Positions 51,866-62,175 of a DNA stretch of 64,000 nt are shown here, one piece after another. Below the pieces are notes generated by a model, which did no database searches, was not told the DNA's origin, and saw only the letters and a list, made by a program, of their open reading frames with translations. Each line of letters starts with the position of its first letter. Position 1 is the stretch's first letter. Made by a program: the position numbers and the translations under genes. Origin of the DNA: Paraburkholderia bryophila (GTDB lineage: Bacteria; Pseudomonadota; Gammaproteobacteria; Burkholderiales; Burkholderiaceae); contig NZ_QLTK01000019.1 of the NCBI RefSeq assembly GCF_003269035.1, positions 62,001 to 126,000 of the forward strand, given 5' to 3'.

Positions 51866-52690
51866 TCATCCGCGCCGCGCCACCATCTCCGACACGGTTT
51901 GCGCGGCCTGCTGCAAGGGCTCCAGAAACGCCTTTACCATCTGCTTGGCCGAATTACGCTGGGCGTTGCCGCTGATATTCATCGCCGCGATCACGCGCCC
52001 CTGGCGATTGCGGATCGGCGCGGACAGCGAAATCAGTCCGCCTTCCAGTTCCTGATCGACGATCGCCCACCCCTGGCGGCGCACCTGCGCGATCAGTTTC
52101 TTCAGCTCTTCCTTGTCGGTGACCGTGCGCGGCGTGTGGGCGTAGAGCGGCGCGGAGCTTAGTGTGGCTTCGAGCGCGTCGTCGTCGAGCGCGGCCAGTA
52201 GCACGCGGCCCATCGACGTGCAATACGCCGGCAAGCGGCTGCCGATCGACAGGTTGATGGTCATGATCTTGTGCGTCGGCACACGCAGCACATAGACGAT
52301 CTCGGTGCGATCGAGCACGGCCGCCGAGCAGCTCTCATGCACTTGCGCGGACAGCCCTTCCATGACCGGCTCGGCGAGATTCCAGAACGGCATCGAGGTC
52401 AGATACGCGAAGCCGAGGTCGAGGATCTTCGGCGTGAGGCGGAACAGGCGGCCTTCGGCTTCCACATAGCCGAGCGTCTGCAGGGTCAGCAGAATCCGCC
52501 GCGCGCCGGCGCGCGTCAGGCCGGTGGCGGTGGCGACGTCGGTGAGTGTCTGTTCCGGGCGCGTGGCGTTGAACGCGCGAATCACCGCGAGGCCTCGGGC
52601 GAACGACTGCACATACGAGTCGCCCGGTTTGTCCGGGGCCGGATCGGCGCTGGCAGGAACGGCGGAAGACGGCGGCAGGGCTTGGCTCAT
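51866..52690 (-). CDS. IclR family regulator, PcaR/PcaU/PobR type
   Basis: A 274-residue regulator. The helix-turn-helix lies at ~35-95 (SYVQSFARGLAVIRAFNATRP, LTDVATATGLTRAGARRILLTLQTLGYV) and the effector domain after it (HESCSAAVLDRTEIVYVLRVPTHKIMTINLSIGSRLPAYCTSMGRVLLAAL). These blocks match the PcaR group, which controls beta-ketoadipate pathway genes. It is divergent from the tetronate operon, and pcaF follows that operon. Upstream AAGG and ATG 52690 set the start. Target could be either or both. Confidence 0.9.
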   Translation of the reverse strand: MSQALPPSSAVPASADPAPDKPGDSYVQSFARGLAVIRAFNATRPEQTLTDVATATGLTRAGARRILLTLQTLGYVEAEGRLFRLTPKILDLGFAYLTSMPFWNLAEPVMEGLSAQVHESCSAAVLDRTEIVYVLRVPTHKIMTINLSIGSRLPAYCTSMGRVLLAALDDDALEATLSSAPLYAHTPRTVTDKEELKKLIAQVRRQGWAIVDQELEGGLISLSAPIRNRQGRVIAAMNISGNAQRNSAKQMVKAFLEPLQQAAQTVSEMVARRG

Positions 52691-52839
52691 GGACCTTGAA
52701 GGATGCGTTCGGGAAAGCGCGGGCAAGCGCACCGCGCAAAGCCGTGACGATAGCTTAAGCCTTCTGTTTCGCCAACTTCGCGCTGGTTTCGCGCAAAAAT
52801 CCCAGGGTTAGCGTGGATGCTCCCGGCAGACGGACTTTG

Positions 52840-52883
52840 TATGATGACCCGACGACTTGATCCATCGGGGTACCGATGTTCGA
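52840..52883. promoter_or_regulatory. Candidate promoter and operator of the tetronate operon
   Basis: A TATGAT box (52840-52845) is followed by the dyad CATCGG-GGTA-CCGATG (52863-52878) and an overlapping TGTTCGA (52877-52883). The same TGTTCGA occurs before pcaF. The position just past the -10 box fits repression by the divergent IclR protein. Confidence 0.5.
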
Positions 52884-52940
52884 CAGGATCTTCCCCGGCA
52901 AACCACCTGCCGCGCGCGAAGTCAGCCCGGAGCCCCCGCC

Positions 52941-54266
52941 ATGACCGCCACTTCACGCCGCGCGCTGCTCGGCTGCATCGCCGACGACTTCACCGGCGCC
53001 ACCGATCTCGCCAGCATGCTGGTGCGCGGCGGCATGCGCACCGTGCAAAGCATCGGCGTACCGGCATCGGCTGAATCGGCCGACACCTTCGCGGCCGACG
53101 CGCTGGTGGTCGCGCTGAAATCGCGCACGATTGCCGCCGCCGACGCGGTCGCGCAATCGCTCGCCGCGCTCGACTGGTTGCGCGCGCAAGGATGCCGTCA
53201 GTTCCTTTTCAAATACTGCTCGACCTTCGATTCGACCGACGCCGGCAATATCGGGCCAGTCACGGACGCGTTGCTGGACGCGTTGTCCGCCCAAGGCGGC
53301 GCGGGCGCATTGACGATCGCCTGCCCGGCGTTTCCCGAGAACGGCCGCACGATCTTTCGTGGCCATCTGTTTGTGGGCGATACGCTGCTCAACGCGTCGG
53401 GCATGGAAAACCATCCGCTCACGCCGATGCGCGACGCCAACCTGGTCAATGTGCTGCAACGGCAGACCCGCTCGCAAGTCGGTCTGGTGCGTTACGACAC
53501 CGTCGCGAAAGGCGTGGCGGCCGTGCGCGACGCGTTCGACGCGTTGCGCGGGCAGGGCGTGCGCATCGCGATCGCCGACGCGTTGTCCGACGCCGACCTG
53601 TACACGCTCGGCGCCGCGTGCGCCGAGTTGCCGTTGATCACGGGCGGTTCGGGCATCGCGCTAGGCTTGCCGGGTAATTTTCGCGAGGCGGGCTTGCTCG
53701 ACGAGCATACCGACGCTGCCCAGTTGCCGCGCGTGGAAGGGTTGTCGGCGGTACTGGCCGGCAGCGCGTCGAAAGCGACCAACGCGCAGGTGGCGGCATG
53801 GCGCGAGACGCGGCCCGCGTTTCGGGTCGATCCGCTCGCGGTGGCGCGCAGCGAGGCGGTGGTCGAGCAGGCGTTGGCCTTCGCCCAACCCTATCTGGCA
53901 CGCGCCGAGCCCGTGTTGATCTACGCCACCGCCACGCCCGACGAAGTCAAAACCGTGCAGCGCGAACTCGGCGTCAATCAGGCGGGGCATCTGGTCGAGG
54001 CCACGCTGGCGTCGATCGCACGCGGTTTGCGCGAGCGTGGCGTGCGCAAGTTCGTGGTGGCGGGCGGCGAAACGTCGGGCGCGGTCGTGCAGGCGCTCGA
54101 CGTGCGCACGCTGCGCATCGGCGCGCAAATCGATCCCGGCGTACCGGCCACCGTCGCGACAGCGGCCGGTTCCGAACCGCTCGCGCTCGCGCTGAAATCC
54201 GGCAACTTCGGCACGACCGATTTTTTCGCCAAAGCGTTGCGTCATCTCGACGGAGTCGCGTCGTGA
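52941..54266 (+). CDS. otnK: 3-oxo-tetronate kinase OtnK
   Basis: A 441-residue member of the four-carbon acid sugar kinase family. N-terminal domain begins LLGCIADDFTGATDLASMLVRGG; FKYCSTFDSTDAGNIGPV and CPAFPENGRTIFRGHLFV line the substrate site; C-terminal nucleotide domain has KFVVAGGETSGAVVQAL and GSEPLALALKSGNFG. It phosphorylates 3-oxo-tetronate at O4. GGAG precedes ATG 52941. Next gene overlaps (GTGA). Confidence 0.94.
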   Translation: MTATSRRALLGCIADDFTGATDLASMLVRGGMRTVQSIGVPASAESADTFAADALVVALKSRTIAAADAVAQSLAALDWLRAQGCRQFLFKYCSTFDSTDAGNIGPVTDALLDALSAQGGAGALTIACPAFPENGRTIFRGHLFVGDTLLNASGMENHPLTPMRDANLVNVLQRQTRSQVGLVRYDTVAKGVAAVRDAFDALRGQGVRIAIADALSDADLYTLGAACAELPLITGGSGIALGLPGNFREAGLLDEHTDAAQLPRVEGLSAVLAGSASKATNAQVAAWRETRPAFRVDPLAVARSEAVVEQALAFAQPYLARAEPVLIYATATPDEVKTVQRELGVNQAGHLVEATLASIARGLRERGVRKFVVAGGETSGAVVQALDVRTLRIGAQIDPGVPATVATAAGSEPLALALKSGNFGTTDFFAKALRHLDGVAS

Positions 54267-54925
54267 CCGGCGCGCCCGCTCTGCTCGTCACGAACGAAGC
54301 CCGCGTACGCGAGGAAATCTGCCTGACCGGCGCGAGTCTGTACCAGCGCGGCTACACGGTCGGCACGGCCGGCAACATCAGCGCGCGGCTCGACGACGGC
54401 TGGCTGATCACGCCGACCGACGCCTGTCTCGGCCGGCTCGATCCGGCCGACATCGCCAAGGTCGATCTGGACGGTCACGCCGTGTCGGGCGGCCAGCCGT
54501 CGAAGACACTGGCGCTACATCGCGGTATCTATGCCCGCAACGGCGAGGCACGCGGCATCGTGCATACGCATTCGACGCATCTGGTCGCGTTGACACTGGC
54601 GGGCGTCTGGAGCGAGGCCGACGTGCTGCCGCCGATCACCCCGTACTACGTGATGAAGGTAGGCCACGTACCGCTGATACGCTACCGTAGGCCGGGCGAT
54701 CCGCTCGTGGCGGAGCAGATCGCCGCGCTGGCCGATCGGGTTCGCGCGGTGCTGCTCGAACGGCTCGGTCCGGTGGTGTGGGAGCGCTCCGTCGCGCAGG
54801 CCGCGTATGCGCTCGAGGAACTCGAAGAGACCGCGCGCCTGTGGCTGATGACGAACCCGCGGCCGGCGCCCTTAAGCGAAGCGGCGCTCGATGAACTGCG
54901 CGCGGTGTTTGGCGCGCGTTGGTAG
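54263..54925 (+). CDS. otnC: 3-oxo-tetronate 4-phosphate decarboxylase OtnC (class II aldolase)
   Basis: A 220-residue zinc enzyme related to fuculose-phosphate aldolase. [19 protein letters not shown] holds the phosphate site and [13 protein letters not shown] the zinc His residues; [23 protein letters not shown] completes the family pattern. It converts 3-oxo-tetronate 4-phosphate to dihydroxyacetone phosphate and CO2. It starts with GTG inside the otnK stop (GTGA), so the two are translationally coupled. Confidence 0.93.
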   Translation: MTGAPALLVTNEARVREEICLTGASLYQRGYTVGTAGNISARLDDGWLITPTDACLGRLDPADIAKVDLDGHAVSGGQPSKTLALHRGIYARNGEARGIVHTHSTHLVALTLAGVWSEADVLPPITPYYVMKVGHVPLIRYRRPGDPLVAEQIAALADRVRAVLLERLGPVVWERSVAQAAYALEELEETARLWLMTNPRPAPLSEAALDELRAVFGARW

Positions 54926-54987
54926 CGGGTGGCGCGTGCGGCCTTAACGCGCGCCCCGAATCCCCCTGTTTCCCCGGAGTTTCTGTC

Positions 54988-55779
54988 ATGCCCCGTTTCG
55001 CCGCGAACCTGACGATGATGTACAACGAACACGCGTTCCTCGACCGCTTCGCCGCAGCCGCGAAAGACGGCTTCGACGCGGTCGAGTTCCTGTTCCCCTA
55101 CGACTTCCGCGCCGACGAGATCAAGGCGCGGCTCGACGCCCACGGTCTGACCCAGGCGCTCTTCAACGCGCCGCCCGGCGACTGGGCGGCCGGCGAGCGT
55201 GGCCTCGCGTCGCTGCCGGGCCGTGAGGACGAATTTCGCCGAGGCATCGACACGGCGCTCGACTACGCGCGCGTTATCGGCAATCGCAAGCTGCATGTGA
55301 TGGCCGGCCTGATCGGCGCCGATCAGCCGCGCGCGCGGCATCGCGACGTGTATCTGCGCAACCTCGCCTATGCCGCGCAGGCGGCGCAAGCCGAAGGCAT
55401 CCTGATCGTGATCGAGCCGATCAACCTGCGCGATATGCCGGGCTTCTTCCTGAACCGCCAGGACGACGCGCAGGCGATGTGCGCGGAAGTGGGCGCGCCG
55501 AATCTGAAGGTGCAGTTCGACTGTTACCACTGCCAGATCGTGGAAGGCGACCTCGCGGTGAAACTCAAGCGCGACATGGCCGGCATCGGCCACATTCAGA
55601 TCGCGGGCGTGCCGGAGCGCCACGAGCCCGATAGCGGCGAACTGAACTACCCGTATCTGCTGGCGTTGATCGACTCGCTCGGTTACGACGGCTACATCGG
55701 CTGCGAATACCGGCCGCGCGCGGGGACGTCGGCGGGGCTCGGCTGGCTTAAACCGTATCTCGACGCCGCCGCCCGCTAA
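54988..55779 (+). CDS. otnI: 2-oxo-tetronate isomerase OtnI (hydroxypyruvate isomerase family)
   Basis: A 263-residue TIM-barrel isomerase. [38 protein letters not shown] at the start, then [31 protein letters not shown], and [19 protein letters not shown] carrying the metal and catalytic Glu/His set of the Hyi family. In this context it should isomerise 2-oxo- to 3-oxo-tetronate. CCCCGGAGTTTCTGTC precedes ATG 54988. Confidence 0.93.
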   Translation: MPRFAANLTMMYNEHAFLDRFAAAAKDGFDAVEFLFPYDFRADEIKARLDAHGLTQALFNAPPGDWAAGERGLASLPGREDEFRRGIDTALDYARVIGNRKLHVMAGLIGADQPRARHRDVYLRNLAYAAQAAQAEGILIVIEPINLRDMPGFFLNRQDDAQAMCAEVGAPNLKVQFDCYHCQIVEGDLAVKLKRDMAGIGHIQIAGVPERHEPDSGELNYPYLLALIDSLGYDGYIGCEYRPRAGTSAGLGWLKPYLDAAAR

Positions 55780-55824
55780 CCGCGCTTGAACGACGACGCA
55801 CCCGACGCAAAAGGACAACCGATC

Positions 55825-56805
55825 ATGAAGGTTCTGATTACCGGCGGCGCCGGTTTTCTCGGTCAGCGGCTCGCCCGTGAACTGCTGGCGCGCGGTACGT
55901 TGAAAGACCCGCAAGGCGTGCCGCAAGCGTTCACCGAACTGGTGCTGCTCGACGTCGCGCGCGGCGACGATTTCGGCGATCCGCGCGTGCGCACGGAAGT
56001 GGGCGACATCGCCGAGCGCAGCGTGCTCGAACGTGCGATCGACGAGGAAACCACGGTGATCTTCCATCTGGCGGCGATCGTCAGCGGTCAGGCCGAAGCG
56101 GATTTCGACCTCGGCATGCGCATCAATCTGGACGCGCCGCGCCTGCTGCTGGAAATCTGCCGGCAGCGCGGGCACCGGCCGCGCGTGGTGTTCACGAGTT
56201 CGGTGGCGGTGTATGGCGGCGAACTGCCCGAAGTCGTGCAGAACGACACCGCGTTGAACCCGCAGTCGTCGTACGGTGCGCAGAAGGCGATCGCGGAGTT
56301 GCTGCTCAACGATTATGCGCGGCGTGGTTTCGTCGACGGCCGGGTGTTGCGGCTGCCGACCATCAGCGTGCGGCCGGGCAAGCCGAATGCGGCGGCGTCA
56401 TCGTTTGCGAGCGGCATCATTCGCGAGCCGTTGAACGGCGAAATGGCCGTATGCCCGGTCGCGGGCTCGACGCGCCTGTGGCTGCTGTCGCCGCGCAAGG
56501 CGATCGAGAGCCTGATCGCCGGGCTCGAACTCGACGCCGCCGCGCTCGGCAACCAGCGCGTGCTGAATCTGCCGGGGATTTCGGTGAGCGTCGACGAGAT
56601 GGTCGCGGCGCTGCGCGAGGTCGCGGGCGACGCGGTCGCCGAACGGATCGTGTGGGAACCGGACGCGCGGGTGGAGAAGATCGTCGGCAGTTGGCCGGGC
56701 CGGTGGGATACGTCGCGCGCCGAACGGCTGGGCTTGAGCGCCGAGTCCAGTTTCGCCGAGGTGATCCGCGGCTATATCGCCGACGAACGCATCGCGATCC
56801 GCTGA
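55825..56805 (+). CDS. denD: D-erythronate dehydrogenase DenD
   Basis: A 326-residue extended SDR/epimerase-fold enzyme: MKVLITGGAGFLGQRLAREL (NAD motif), HLAAIVSGQAEADFDLG, FTSSVAVYGG, and the catalytic YGAQK in SSYGAQKAIAELLL. With OtnI, OtnK and OtnC it should oxidise D-erythronate to 2-oxo-tetronate, completing a route to dihydroxyacetone phosphate. It lies 45 bp after otnI. Without an L-threonate dehydrogenase (LtnD) nearby, erythronate is favoured over threonate. Confidence 0.9.
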   Translation: MKVLITGGAGFLGQRLARELLARGTLKDPQGVPQAFTELVLLDVARGDDFGDPRVRTEVGDIAERSVLERAIDEETTVIFHLAAIVSGQAEADFDLGMRINLDAPRLLLEICRQRGHRPRVVFTSSVAVYGGELPEVVQNDTALNPQSSYGAQKAIAELLLNDYARRGFVDGRVLRLPTISVRPGKPNAAASSFASGIIREPLNGEMAVCPVAGSTRLWLLSPRKAIESLIAGLELDAAALGNQRVLNLPGISVSVDEMVAALREVAGDAVAERIVWEPDARVEKIVGSWPGRWDTSRAERLGLSAESSFAEVIRGYIADERIAIR

Positions 56806-56940
56806 AGCGTTCCATGAGCCTCGTGCGAGCGGCGCCGAAGCGGGTGCCGCTTGAGGAGCGCGTCAATTGCATCAATCGTCCGATCCTTCCGAAGACTAGC
56901 GTTACTCGCCGCGCATTCTCCGGCGCGGGACGGCCCGCGC

Positions 56941-56970
56941 TTGACACGGTTTCGGCCACGCGCCTATTAT
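56941..56970 (+). promoter_or_regulatory. Near-consensus sigma-70 promoter of pcaF
   Basis: TTGACA (56941-56946) and TATTAT (56965-56970) are separated by 18 bp. Transcription would start near 56977, at the edge of the operator that follows. Confidence 0.75.
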
Positions 56971-56980
56971 CGAGGCTGAT

Positions 56981-57016
56981 TGTTCGATATATGACCTTGT
57001 GTTCGTATAAAGAACA
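56981..57016. promoter_or_regulatory. Candidate PcaR-type operator before pcaF
   Basis: TGTTCGATATATGACC is followed by TGTTC-GTATAAA-GAACA (57000-57016, 5-bp arms). The first half resembles the GTTCGATAATCGCAC site I recall for PcaR of Pseudomonas putida. Confidence 0.55.
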
Positions 57017-57043
57017 AATTGCACATCGACTGGAGACATTCCC

Positions 57044-58246
<1,203 letters not shown>

Positions 58247-58683
58247 TGGAGACGGGTCGCATGACGCGTGCCGCTTATCGAATGGCGCCCTGATTCGCGC
58301 TTAAAGCCGATTTCTTTTTTGAATTCGAAGGCGCGTCATTCCATTCGCTTTTCCTGCAATGTCTGTGCAGTATGTATTTAATGCTGGCTGGGTATTTCGG
58401 TTCGTGTCGAATAGGAATGAACGGAACCGGATAAAGCGTCGTGGCGACCCGGCAGGGGCTGCGGCGCGCCATTTCAGCCTTGCGCTTTCTAGCGCGCCGA
58501 TTTGAAAGCCGATATTCAAACAATTGCGGCTTCCCGTCGGGCATGTACTATCATTCGCGCTGTACCTTTTTTAAATTGTCGTTCTAAAAAACCGGTATTG
58601 ATGGCGTTATCAATCGGCATGTCAGTATGGCTATGTCGAATCGCCGTTACGCCAGATCGACCAATTTCTCGAGGAGAGCGCAG
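58247..58683. other. AT-richer intergenic region
   Basis: About 435 bases with clearly lower GC, especially 58300-58400 and 58540-58620. ATTGAT (58597-58602) and ATCAAT (58609-58614) form a small dyad. No supported gene. It likely contains the promoter of the next gene and may bind nucleoid proteins. Confidence 0.4.
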
Positions 58684-59268
58684 ATGAAGGCAGCCTTGGC
58701 CCTAACCCTATCGGCAGCAGCGTTCACGGTCGCGACGCTCGCGGCGAATCAACCGGCGGCGGCGCAGGACGCCATGGCCAGCGCCGCGCAGGGTATCGTC
58801 AGCGCGGTGCAGCCGGTGCATGTGAAGGCGAAGATCGTCGGCATCGATCCGGGCAGCCGCACACTCACGCTTCAAGGTCCGGGCGGCAACGCGGTCGTCG
58901 TGCTGGTCAGCCAGCAGGTGGCCGGCTTCGATCAACTGAAAGTCGGCGACCGGGTCGACGTGCTCTACAAAAACGCGTTGCTCGTGAAGGCCGATAAGGT
59001 CACCGGCAAAGACAATGGAATTCGCAAGCGTGTCGACACGCAGGTCTACGAGCCGGCCTCGGGCGGCTTCGAGGCGGCGCGTCAGATCGAAGTGCTCGCC
59101 ACCGTGCAGAAGATCGACCACAAGCACCGCCTCGTCACGTTGCGCGGCGCGTATCAGAGGCAAACGCTCGAAGTCGGCCCGGACGTCGATCTGAAAGGCG
59201 TCAAGGTGGGCGACACGATCCACGCGGTGTTCGTGTCGGCAGCGGCCGTGCAGGTGACGCCGCAATAA
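58684..59268 (+). CDS. Exported beta-rich hypothetical protein
   Basis: A 194-residue periplasmic protein. Signal MKAALALTLSAAAFTVATLA is cut at AAA-Q (about residue 28). The mature part contains two similar halves of short strands (VKAKIVGIDPGSRTLTLQGPGG, then VLATVQKIDHKHRLVTLRGAYQ), each ending in KVGDRVDVLY or KVGDTIHAVFV, which suggests paired OB-like barrels as in DUF5666-type proteins. The role is unknown. GAGGAGAGCGCAG sets ATG 58684. Confidence 0.78.
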   Translation: MKAALALTLSAAAFTVATLAANQPAAAQDAMASAAQGIVSAVQPVHVKAKIVGIDPGSRTLTLQGPGGNAVVVLVSQQVAGFDQLKVGDRVDVLYKNALLVKADKVTGKDNGIRKRVDTQVYEPASGGFEAARQIEVLATVQKIDHKHRLVTLRGAYQRQTLEVGPDVDLKGVKVGDTIHAVFVSAAAVQVTPQ

Positions 59269-59280
59269 GCGGCGAAAAAC

Positions 59281-59337
59281 GCGGCGCAAAACACTGTGCA
59301 GGAAGCTGTGCGCGGCGCAAGAAGCTGTGCAGGAAGC
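59281..59337. repeat. Imperfect 31-bp direct repeat
   Basis: GCGGCGCAA (59281, 59312) and CTGTGCAGGAAGC (59294, 59325) recur with a period of 31 bases, just after the stop of the exported protein gene. A GCGGCG also stands at 59270. It looks like a local duplication. Confidence 0.6.
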
Positions 59338-59346
59338 GTCGCAATC

Positions 59347-59366
59347 GGCGCGCGTTTCAGCGCGCC
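59347..59366. terminator. Hairpin at the end of the VirK/YbjX gene
   Basis: GGCGCGC (59347-59353), loop GTTTCA, GCGCGCC (59360-59366). It overlaps the last codons of the leftward gene and faces the rightward gene that ended at 59268. Confidence 0.45.
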
Positions 59367-60328
59367 CTACTGGTCGCGACGCTCATCCGGATCTGCGCGG
59401 TGAGCGCGGTTCTCAATGCATAGCGCTTGCGTTTCAACGCATTGCCGGTATCGGTGCCTTGATGCTCGGCCAGATAGCGCAACGGCGGCGCCAGCACGAA
59501 CCAGCCGTTCCAGCGTGCGAGTGCGCCGCATTCGAGCGACAGGCCGTCATAGTCGGCGGCCACACGGCGTTTGCGCAGGCAGTAGCGCCAGTTCGCGTAG
59601 ATGTGCGCCTGCTTCGAGACGATGAACGTGCCGCCCGCGTTCAGCGACGCCGCGATGCATTGCGCCAGGTAGATCACCAGCACCTTGGGCCTCAGTCCAT
59701 GCCAGCGTTTGGTCAGCGCGCGAAACAGCTCGCGTCCGTTGACCGTGCGGTCCGGGCCCTGCACCGAGCCGATGCACAGGCGCGGCCGCCGCACCTTGCC
59801 GCCGAGATACGCGAGGCTGAAGGTACAGGACACGACGCGCTGGTCACGACCATCGCGAATGCACAAGGTCCAGTCGCCTTCCTTCTGAAACTGTTCGATC
59901 GACTCCAGCGACACATACCAGCGCTCCCCGCCGATCGTGAACGACGCGATCTCCGCCGAGCCGGTGGCGGCGATCCGCGCGGCGAGTAGCGGCACGCGCT
60001 GCTGGGTCAGCGCATGATGATCGAGGCTGGCCGCAAGGCGCTCGCGCGGACTGAAACGGCTGTGCAGGAACGGCCGGTGCATCCGTTCGAGCGCGGTGGG
60101 ATGACGTTGCACCAGGTCGCGCAACGGTGAAATCGCGCAGCGCTTCAGCCAGACCTGGGTGGCACGCCATGACACCAGCGAGCGCAGCCACAGGCGCGCG
60201 CGCCGCCAACGGTGAAACAGACTGGTGCCGGGGTAAAGTGCGTGCGCGGCCTGCTGAATCGCCGCGAAAGAAGCGTGGACTCGCGCGAACCACGGCGCGC
60301 GCGCAGTCTGATTGGAACCCGTCGTCAT
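59357..60328 (-). CDS. VirK/YbjX family protein (DUF535)
   Basis: A 323-residue protein matching DUF535. LSLEYLGG-like SLAYLGG, IGSVQGP, LRPKVLVIYLAQCIAASL and the C-terminal tract TGNALKRKRYALRTALTAQIR are typical. VirK and YbjX are linked to surface-peptide resistance and localisation of outer-membrane proteins in enterobacteria, but mechanism is unknown. AAGGAGTTGCC precedes the ATG. It is divergent from the response regulator at 60519. Confidence 0.85.
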   Translation of the reverse strand: MTTGSNQTARAPWFARVHASFAAIQQAAHALYPGTSLFHRWRRARLWLRSLVSWRATQVWLKRCAISPLRDLVQRHPTALERMHRPFLHSRFSPRERLAASLDHHALTQQRVPLLAARIAATGSAEIASFTIGGERWYVSLESIEQFQKEGDWTLCIRDGRDQRVVSCTFSLAYLGGKVRRPRLCIGSVQGPDRTVNGRELFRALTKRWHGLRPKVLVIYLAQCIAASLNAGGTFIVSKQAHIYANWRYCLRKRRVAADYDGLSLECGALARWNGWFVLAPPLRYLAEHQGTDTGNALKRKRYALRTALTAQIRMSVATSRAR

Positions 60329-60518
60329 GGCAACTCCTTGGCCTATTTCAACCGGGGCGATGCTAGCGGCGCGTTTCAGGCGGCCTTGTCGAATTGGTTA
60401 CGCATTTGTCGAGTTTTGTAGCGTATGTCGCATGATGTAGGGCGCATCAGCTATGCTGTGCGTCGGACGCGGCCTCCGACGCCGCCCCTCATCCCGTCAG
60501 CCTTGAACGATTCGCCCC

Positions 60519-61223
60519 ATGCCCTTCCGGATACTGCTTGTCGAAGACGATGACCGCCTGTCCGAACTGGTCGCCGCCTATCTGCGCAAACACGAGTACG
60601 AAGTCGAAACCGTGCTGCACGGCAACGACGCCGTACCGGCCATTCTCAAGCGCCGTCCCGACCTGGTGATTCTCGACGTCAATCTGCCGGGCAAGGACGG
60701 TTTCCAGATTTGCCGTGAAGCGCGCGAGCAATTCGACGGCGTCATCATCATGGTGACCGCGCGCGACGAACAGTTCGACGAAGTGCTGGGCCTCGAATTC
60801 GGCGCCGACGATTACGTGCACAAACCGGTCGAACCGCGCGTATTGCTCGCGCGCATCAAGGCGCAACTGCGCCGTGTCACCGCGCGTCCGCCCGAATCGG
60901 CCCAGCCCGAGGGCTACGTGTTCGGCAAGTTCGAGATCAACCGCGCGAGCCGCTCGGTCAAGCTGCCGGACGGGAGCCTGCCCGATCTGACGTCGGCGGA
61001 ATTCGATCTGCTGTGGGCGCTGGTCAGTTGCGCGGGGGAAGTGGTCAGCCGCGACGAGCTGATGCGGCAGTTGCGTGGCATCGAATTCGACGGTCTGGAC
61101 CGGACGATCGACGGCGGCATCTCCAAGCTGCGCCGCAAGCTGCATGACGACGCCAGCACGCCGCAGCGCATCAAGACCGTGCGCGGCAAAGGCTATCAAT
61201 TCAGCAAGCTGGCGTGGGACTAG
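60519..61223 (+). CDS. OmpR-family response regulator (RstA-like)
   Basis: A 234-residue regulator. Receiver domain at ~4-118 with acidic pair D10/D11, phospho-acceptor D53 and Lys in DDYVHKPVEP; winged helix at ~135-230 (TSAEFDLLWALVSCAGEVVSRDELMRQLRG, KTVRGKGYQF). The spacing fits RstA/OmpR. The sensor kinase gene at 62176 lies two genes downstream, with a hydrolase between. The kinase should phosphorylate D53. Confidence 0.93.
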   Translation: MPFRILLVEDDDRLSELVAAYLRKHEYEVETVLHGNDAVPAILKRRPDLVILDVNLPGKDGFQICREAREQFDGVIIMVTARDEQFDEVLGLEFGADDYVHKPVEPRVLLARIKAQLRRVTARPPESAQPEGYVFGKFEINRASRSVKLPDGSLPDLTSAEFDLLWALVSCAGEVVSRDELMRQLRGIEFDGLDRTIDGGISKLRRKLHDDASTPQRIKTVRGKGYQFSKLAWD

Positions 61224-61361
61224 CACAGCGGCGCGGCCGGCGGCATCCCGTAATTCACGGAAATTTGACGCGACAAAAATCCACAGTCGCCTGAGCAATT
61301 CGACAGTCGCGCAAGCCTCGCGCGACTAGGATCGCAGACTTGTCCTTCGACCGGTTTCGCG

Positions 61362-62162
61362 ATGTCTGCATCCGTCTCTTCTCTTTCCCGCCATGCCGTG
61401 CTGATGATTCACGGCCTGGGCGGTACACGTCATGATTTCGGCACGCTCGACCGCAAGTTCGAGCAGATCGGCTGCGACGTGCATCTGCCGTCGCTGCCGG
61501 GGCACGGCTCGAATCCCGACGCGTTGAGCGGCGTGACGCTGAACGACTACATGAAATTGCTGAGCCGCACGTATCGCGAACTGTTGACGCGCTACGAGCG
61601 TGTCGACGTGGCCGGCATTTCGATGGGCGCGTTGCTCGCGGTGATGCTGAGCGCGCGCGAACGGATGACGAACGGCCGTTTGATCCTGCTGTCGCCGCCG
61701 GTGTTCCTCGACGGTTGGGGCGGCTCGCGCCTGCAGCCGCTGCGCTATCTGCTGTATTGCGTGCCGGGGTTGCGGCATCTGATTCGCGTGCCGGAAGGCG
61801 AGCCGTTCGGTATCAAGAACGCGCGGATTCGCAACCTGATCCGCCGGCATTTGCAGAAGGGCAGCGGCGTTCATTATCCGTACGTGCCGCTGTCGGCGAT
61901 CGAACAGGTCGACTGGATGCGCTTCGCGGCGAAGCGCGCGATGCGGCGCGTCACCTGCGAGACGCTGGTGATGCATTCGGAAGAAGACGAAGTGACCAGC
62001 ATCCGCTCGGCGGAGTTCGTCTGCGACAATCTCGGCAGCCGTTCGGTGACGCTGGTGCGCTTGACCGACAGCTACCACATGATCACACTGGATAACGAAC
62101 GCGATACGGTAGCGCGGCAAACCATGGCGTTCGTTCAAAGGGCGCCCATGCTGGCGCCGTAG
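61362..62162 (+). CDS. Alpha/beta hydrolase (carboxylesterase/lysophospholipase type)
   Basis: A 266-residue soluble hydrolase. Oxyanion segment VLMIHGLGGTRHDF, nucleophile Ser87 in GISMG, acid in HSEEDEVTS, and His in SYHMITLDNERD resemble monoacylglycerol lipases or carboxylesterase Est30. It probably cleaves an ester. The gene stands between a response regulator and its putative kinase on the same strand (138 bp and 13 bp gaps), so it is likely part of that operon. Confidence 0.86.
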   Translation: MSASVSSLSRHAVLMIHGLGGTRHDFGTLDRKFEQIGCDVHLPSLPGHGSNPDALSGVTLNDYMKLLSRTYRELLTRYERVDVAGISMGALLAVMLSARERMTNGRLILLSPPVFLDGWGGSRLQPLRYLLYCVPGLRHLIRVPEGEPFGIKNARIRNLIRRHLQKGSGVHYPYVPLSAIEQVDWMRFAAKRAMRRVTCETLVMHSEEDEVTSIRSAEFVCDNLGSRSVTLVRLTDSYHMITLDNERDTVARQTMAFVQRAPMLAP

Positions 62163-62175
62163 CACAGAGAGAAAG

